A stretch of DNA of 8,095 nt from Gammaproteobacteria bacterium. GTDB lineage: Bacteria > Pseudomonadota > Gammaproteobacteria > Pseudomonadales > Pseudohongiellaceae. Of the stretch, positions 6,329-8,095 are shown one piece after another (positions within the stretch are counted from its first letter, which is position 1; the number at the start of each line of letters is the position of its first letter). The DNA lies in contig RKSA01000050.1 of assembly GCA_007571115.1 (NCBI GenBank), positions 1-8,095 on the forward strand, in the 5' to 3' direction. A program made the position numbers and the translations under genes. The notes under the pieces were generated by a model. It was not told the origin of the DNA and did not search any database. It saw only the letters and a list, made by a program, of their open reading frames with translations.

Positions 6329-7068
6329 ACGAGCACCTGATCGCCCCCTCGATTCTTTCGGCCGATTTCGCGCGGCTTGGCGAGGAAGTCGACGCGGTGC
6401 TCGAAGCCGGCGCCGACGTCATCCATTTCGACGTCATGGACAACCACTACGTGCCCAATCTGACGATCGGCCCCATGGTCTGCAAAGCCTTGCGCAAGCA
6501 CGGCGTCACCGCTCCCATCGACGTGCACCTCATGGTCACCCCGGTGGACCGGCTGATCGGCGATTTCGCCGACGCCGGCGCGAGCTACATCAGCTTCCAC
6601 CCGGAAGCGAGCCATCATGTCGACCGCAGCCTGCAACTGATTCGCGGCAAGGGCTGCAAGTCGGGCCTCGTCTTCAATCCCGCCACGCCGCTGCATTGCC
6701 TCGAATACGTGCTCGACAAGCTCGACCTCGTGCTGCTCATGTCGGTGAATCCGGGTTTCGGTGGCCAGCAGTTCATTCCCGCAACACTCGACAAGCTCCG
6801 CCAGGCGCGGTCGATTCTCGACGGCGCCGAAAATCCGATCCGCCTCGAAGTCGATGGCGGCGTTGGTGTGGGCAATATCCGCGCCATCGCCGAGGCTGGC
6901 GCCGACATGTTCGTTGCAGGCTCGGCGATTTTCGGCAGCGGCGATTACGCCGCCACCATCGCCGCCATGCGCGAGCAACTGGCACAGGCCCGGCGCCCGG
7001 GCCGTCAGCAACAGAGTCGGCAACAACAAAGCCGTCAACAACAAAGCCGCCAACAACAGAACCGGTAA
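6325..7068 (+). CDS. rpe: Ribulose-phosphate 3-epimerase with a Gln/Arg repeat tail
   Basis: A 247-residue TIM-barrel enzyme that interconverts D-ribulose 5-phosphate and D-xylulose 5-phosphate in the cytosolic pentose phosphate pathway. It matches E. coli Rpe (225 residues) nearly end to end: APSILSADFARLGE (7-20, Ser9), IHFDVMDNHYVPNLTIGPMV (33-52), PIDVHLMV (64-71), FHPEAS (91-96), LLMSVNPGFGGQ (137-148), LEVDGGV (174-180) and MFVAGSAIF (195-203). Metal ligands and catalytic acids are present: His34, Asp36, His68 and Asp177. The odd part is the C-terminus: after MREQLAQAR the normal enzyme ends, but here about 24 more residues follow, mostly RQQQS repeats from a 15-bp tandem repeat. The ATG overlaps the upstream stop by 4 bp (ATGA), and no clear Shine-Dalgarno is seen, so translation probably depends on the upstream gene. 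Confidence 0.97.
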   Translation: MNEHLIAPSILSADFARLGEEVDAVLEAGADVIHFDVMDNHYVPNLTIGPMVCKALRKHGVTAPIDVHLMVTPVDRLIGDFADAGASYISFHPEASHHVDRSLQLIRGKGCKSGLVFNPATPLHCLEYVLDKLDLVLLMSVNPGFGGQQFIPATLDKLRQARSILDGAENPIRLEVDGGVGVGNIRAIAEAGADMFVAGSAIFGSGDYAATIAAMREQLAQARRPGRQQQSRQQQSRQQQSRQQQNR

Positions 7069-7107
7069 CAACAGAGTCGCCAACAACCGTGCAATCAACA
7101 ACCACGC
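7003..7107 (+). repeat. 15-bp tandem repeat through the rpe stop codon
   Basis: Seven units of pattern CGN-CAR-CAA-CAR-ARY: 7003-7017, 7018-7032, 7033-7047, 7048-7062, 7063-7077, then two decayed units at 7078-7092 and 7093-7107. Units 1-4 are coding and give Arg-Gln-Gln-Gln-Ser/Asn. In unit 5 the first Gln codon is TAA, which is the rpe stop (7066-7068). Were it CAA, the frame would continue another 14 residues to TGA at 7111-7113. All three forward frames are open across units 1-4. The pattern is direct observation; growth by slippage or unequal recombination is inference. Confidence 0.9.
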
Positions 7108-7140
7108 CGATGAACTCTGGCAAACCACGGCAGCACCGAT
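7069..7140 (+). other. rpe-trpE intergenic stretch, A/C-rich
   Basis: These 72 bases hold the last repeat units followed by about 30 unique bases. The strand is rich in A and C and poor in paired structure. I see no terminator hairpin, no promoter with both boxes, and no Trp-codon leader peptide or attenuator. No Shine-Dalgarno precedes the trpE ATG. rpe and trpE are therefore probably on one transcript. Confidence 0.55.
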
Positions 7141-8095
7141 ATGGATGAGCGGTCCTTTCAGCAGCTTGCCTCCCAGGGCTGCAACCGGATTCCGGTCACG
7201 CGCAAGGTGCTTGCCGACCTCGAAACTCCCCTCAGCGCCTATCTGAAGCTCGCCAACGGCCCATACAGCTTCTTTTTCGAATCGGTGCAGGGCGGCGAGC
7301 AATGGGGCCGCTACTCGATCATCGGCCTGCCCTGCCGCACCGTGCTGCGCGTGGTCGGCGCCCGGCTCACCGTCGAGACCGAAGGCGCTGTCGTCGAGGA
7401 GCACGAGCTTGCCGACCCGTTTCCCTTCATCGCCGAATTCAAGGAGCGCTTCCGCGTTCCCGCGAGCTCCGCAACGCAACGTTTCGGTGGTGGTCTGGTC
7501 GGCTATTTCGCTTACGACACCGTGCGGTACGTGGAAACGAGAATCGCGGGATCGCTCTTCCGCCAAAAGCATGGCGACGAAATCGGCACTCCAGACATCC
7601 TGTTGATGGTCGCCGACGAGATCATCATCTTCGACAATCTCATGGGAACGGCATCCCTCGTCATCAACGCCGACCCGCAGCAGCCCGATTCCTTCGCCGC
7701 TGCCTGCGCCAGGCTTGACGAGCTCGAGCAGCGCTTGAGCGGCAAGGCCGACTTGCCGCCGCATCACCTCGGCAAGCTCGCCGACGGCGACTATCGCCAC
7801 CATTTCCCGCAATCCGCCTTCAAGCGCGCGGTGGCGCGAATCAAGGACTACATCGTAGCCGGCGATTGCATGCAAGTGGTGCTATCCCAGCGCATGTCGG
7901 CGCGCTTCAGCGGCGAGCCGCTACACCTGTACCGCGCCCTGCGCCATCTCAATCCATCGCCGCACATGGTGTTTTTCCACCTCGGCGACCATCACGTGGT
8001 CAGCGCTTCGCCGGAGATTCTGGCGCGTGTCGAGAACGGCAGGATCACCGTCCGCCCATTGGCCGGAACGCGGCGCCGCGGCGCCACCGCAGAGG
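7141..8095 (+). CDS. trpE: Anthranilate synthase component I TrpE, N-terminal part
   Basis: Partial gene, 318 codons visible (full-length TrpE is about 490-520). With its glutaminase partner TrpG it converts chorismate and glutamine to anthranilate, the first committed step of tryptophan synthesis. The start (FQQLASQGCNRIPVTR, then TPLSAYLKLA) matches Pseudomonas TrpE and fixes the ATG at 7141. Visible features: the tryptophan feedback-site segment FFFES (44-48, LLES in many homologues), ESVQGGEQWGRYSIIGLP (47-64), GGLVGYFAYDTVRY (117-130), PDILLMVADE (151-160), AFKRAVARIKDYIVAGDCMQVVLSQR (226-251, opening the chorismate-binding domain), LNPSPHMVFF (270-279), SASPEIL (288-294) and VRPLAGTRRRG (304-314). 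The catalytic C-terminal part is outside the window. His275 replaces the Tyr usual in the NPSPYM element. No Shine-Dalgarno is seen. The name TrpE rather than PabB or PhnA rests on the close N-terminal match and the rpe neighbourhood. Confidence 0.95.
   Translation, partial: MDERSFQQLASQGCNRIPVTRKVLADLETPLSAYLKLANGPYSFFFESVQGGEQWGRYSIIGLPCRTVLRVVGARLTVETEGAVVEEHELADPFPFIAEFKERFRVPASSATQRFGGGLVGYFAYDTVRYVETRIAGSLFRQKHGDEIGTPDILLMVADEIIIFDNLMGTASLVINADPQQPDSFAAACARLDELEQRLSGKADLPPHHLGKLADGDYRHHFPQSAFKRAVARIKDYIVAGDCMQVVLSQRMSARFSGEPLHLYRALRHLNPSPHMVFFHLGDHHVVSASPEILARVENGRITVRPLAGTRRRGATAE

Noticed and set aside
7003..7107. 15-bp repeats considered as a CRISPR-like array
   Set aside because: Units are directly adjacent without unique spacers, are too short, and lie in frame with rpe.
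7110..7148. 12-codon open frame overlapping the trpE start, considered as a trp leader peptide
   Set aside because: It has no Trp codon and no Shine-Dalgarno, and no attenuator hairpins or T-run follow it.
5878..7875. 665-codon minus-strand open frame running opposite murU, the small gene, rpe and trpE
   Set aside because: Striking length, but it crosses four well-supported plus-strand genes and the tandem repeat, and its product changes composition at each gene boundary. It is a complement artefact of codon bias.
1..8095. A new defence, mobile or biosynthetic system
   Set aside because: Every long frame is assigned to a known housekeeping gene except one small membrane protein. No transposase, integrase, nuclease, toxin pair or phage gene is visible.

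Overview
This GC-rich window looks like chromosomal core DNA from a gammaproteobacterium. The evidence is protein resemblance (LptD, SurA, AmgK, MurU, Rpe and TrpE all read like Pseudomonas-type homologues) and gene order: pdxA-surA-lptD facing amgK-murU, with rpe and trpE a little further on. From memory, Pseudomonas aeruginosa carries the same genes in the same order (about PA0593 to PA0609) but with extra genes between murU and rpe, and gph between rpe and trpE. This window is a condensed version. I cannot place it below class level. I see no IS element, phage gene, CRISPR array, tRNA or rRNA.

Left part (1-4028), minus strand: lptD, surA and the first part of pdxA form a tightly overlapping operon (17-bp overlaps with the starts chosen here). 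LptD is the outer-membrane lipopolysaccharide translocon. SurA is the periplasmic chaperone that helps LptD and other beta-barrels fold. PdxA belongs to pyridoxal phosphate synthesis. Positions 4029-4125 are a divergent promoter region holding three copies of a 12-bp direct repeat that run into the start of the next gene.

Middle (4126-5972), plus strand: amgK and murU, overlapping by one base, encode the cell-wall recycling shunt that turns N-acetylmuramic acid into UDP-MurNAc without de novo synthesis. The divergent pair of transcription units therefore joins outer-membrane assembly to peptidoglycan recycling.

Right part (5973-8095), plus strand: after a short gap with a candidate extended -10 promoter come a small membrane-anchored coiled-coil protein of unknown function, rpe (4-bp overlap), and trpE, which runs off the window end. 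The least ordinary stretch is the rpe-trpE junction. A 15-bp tandem repeat encodes an Arg-Gln-Gln-Gln-Ser-type tail on Rpe, passes through the rpe stop codon and decays into the region before trpE, where gph would lie in Pseudomonas. I found no convincing new multi-gene system. The best leads are this repeat tail, the small coiled-coil protein coupled to rpe, and the repeat array between lptD and amgK.
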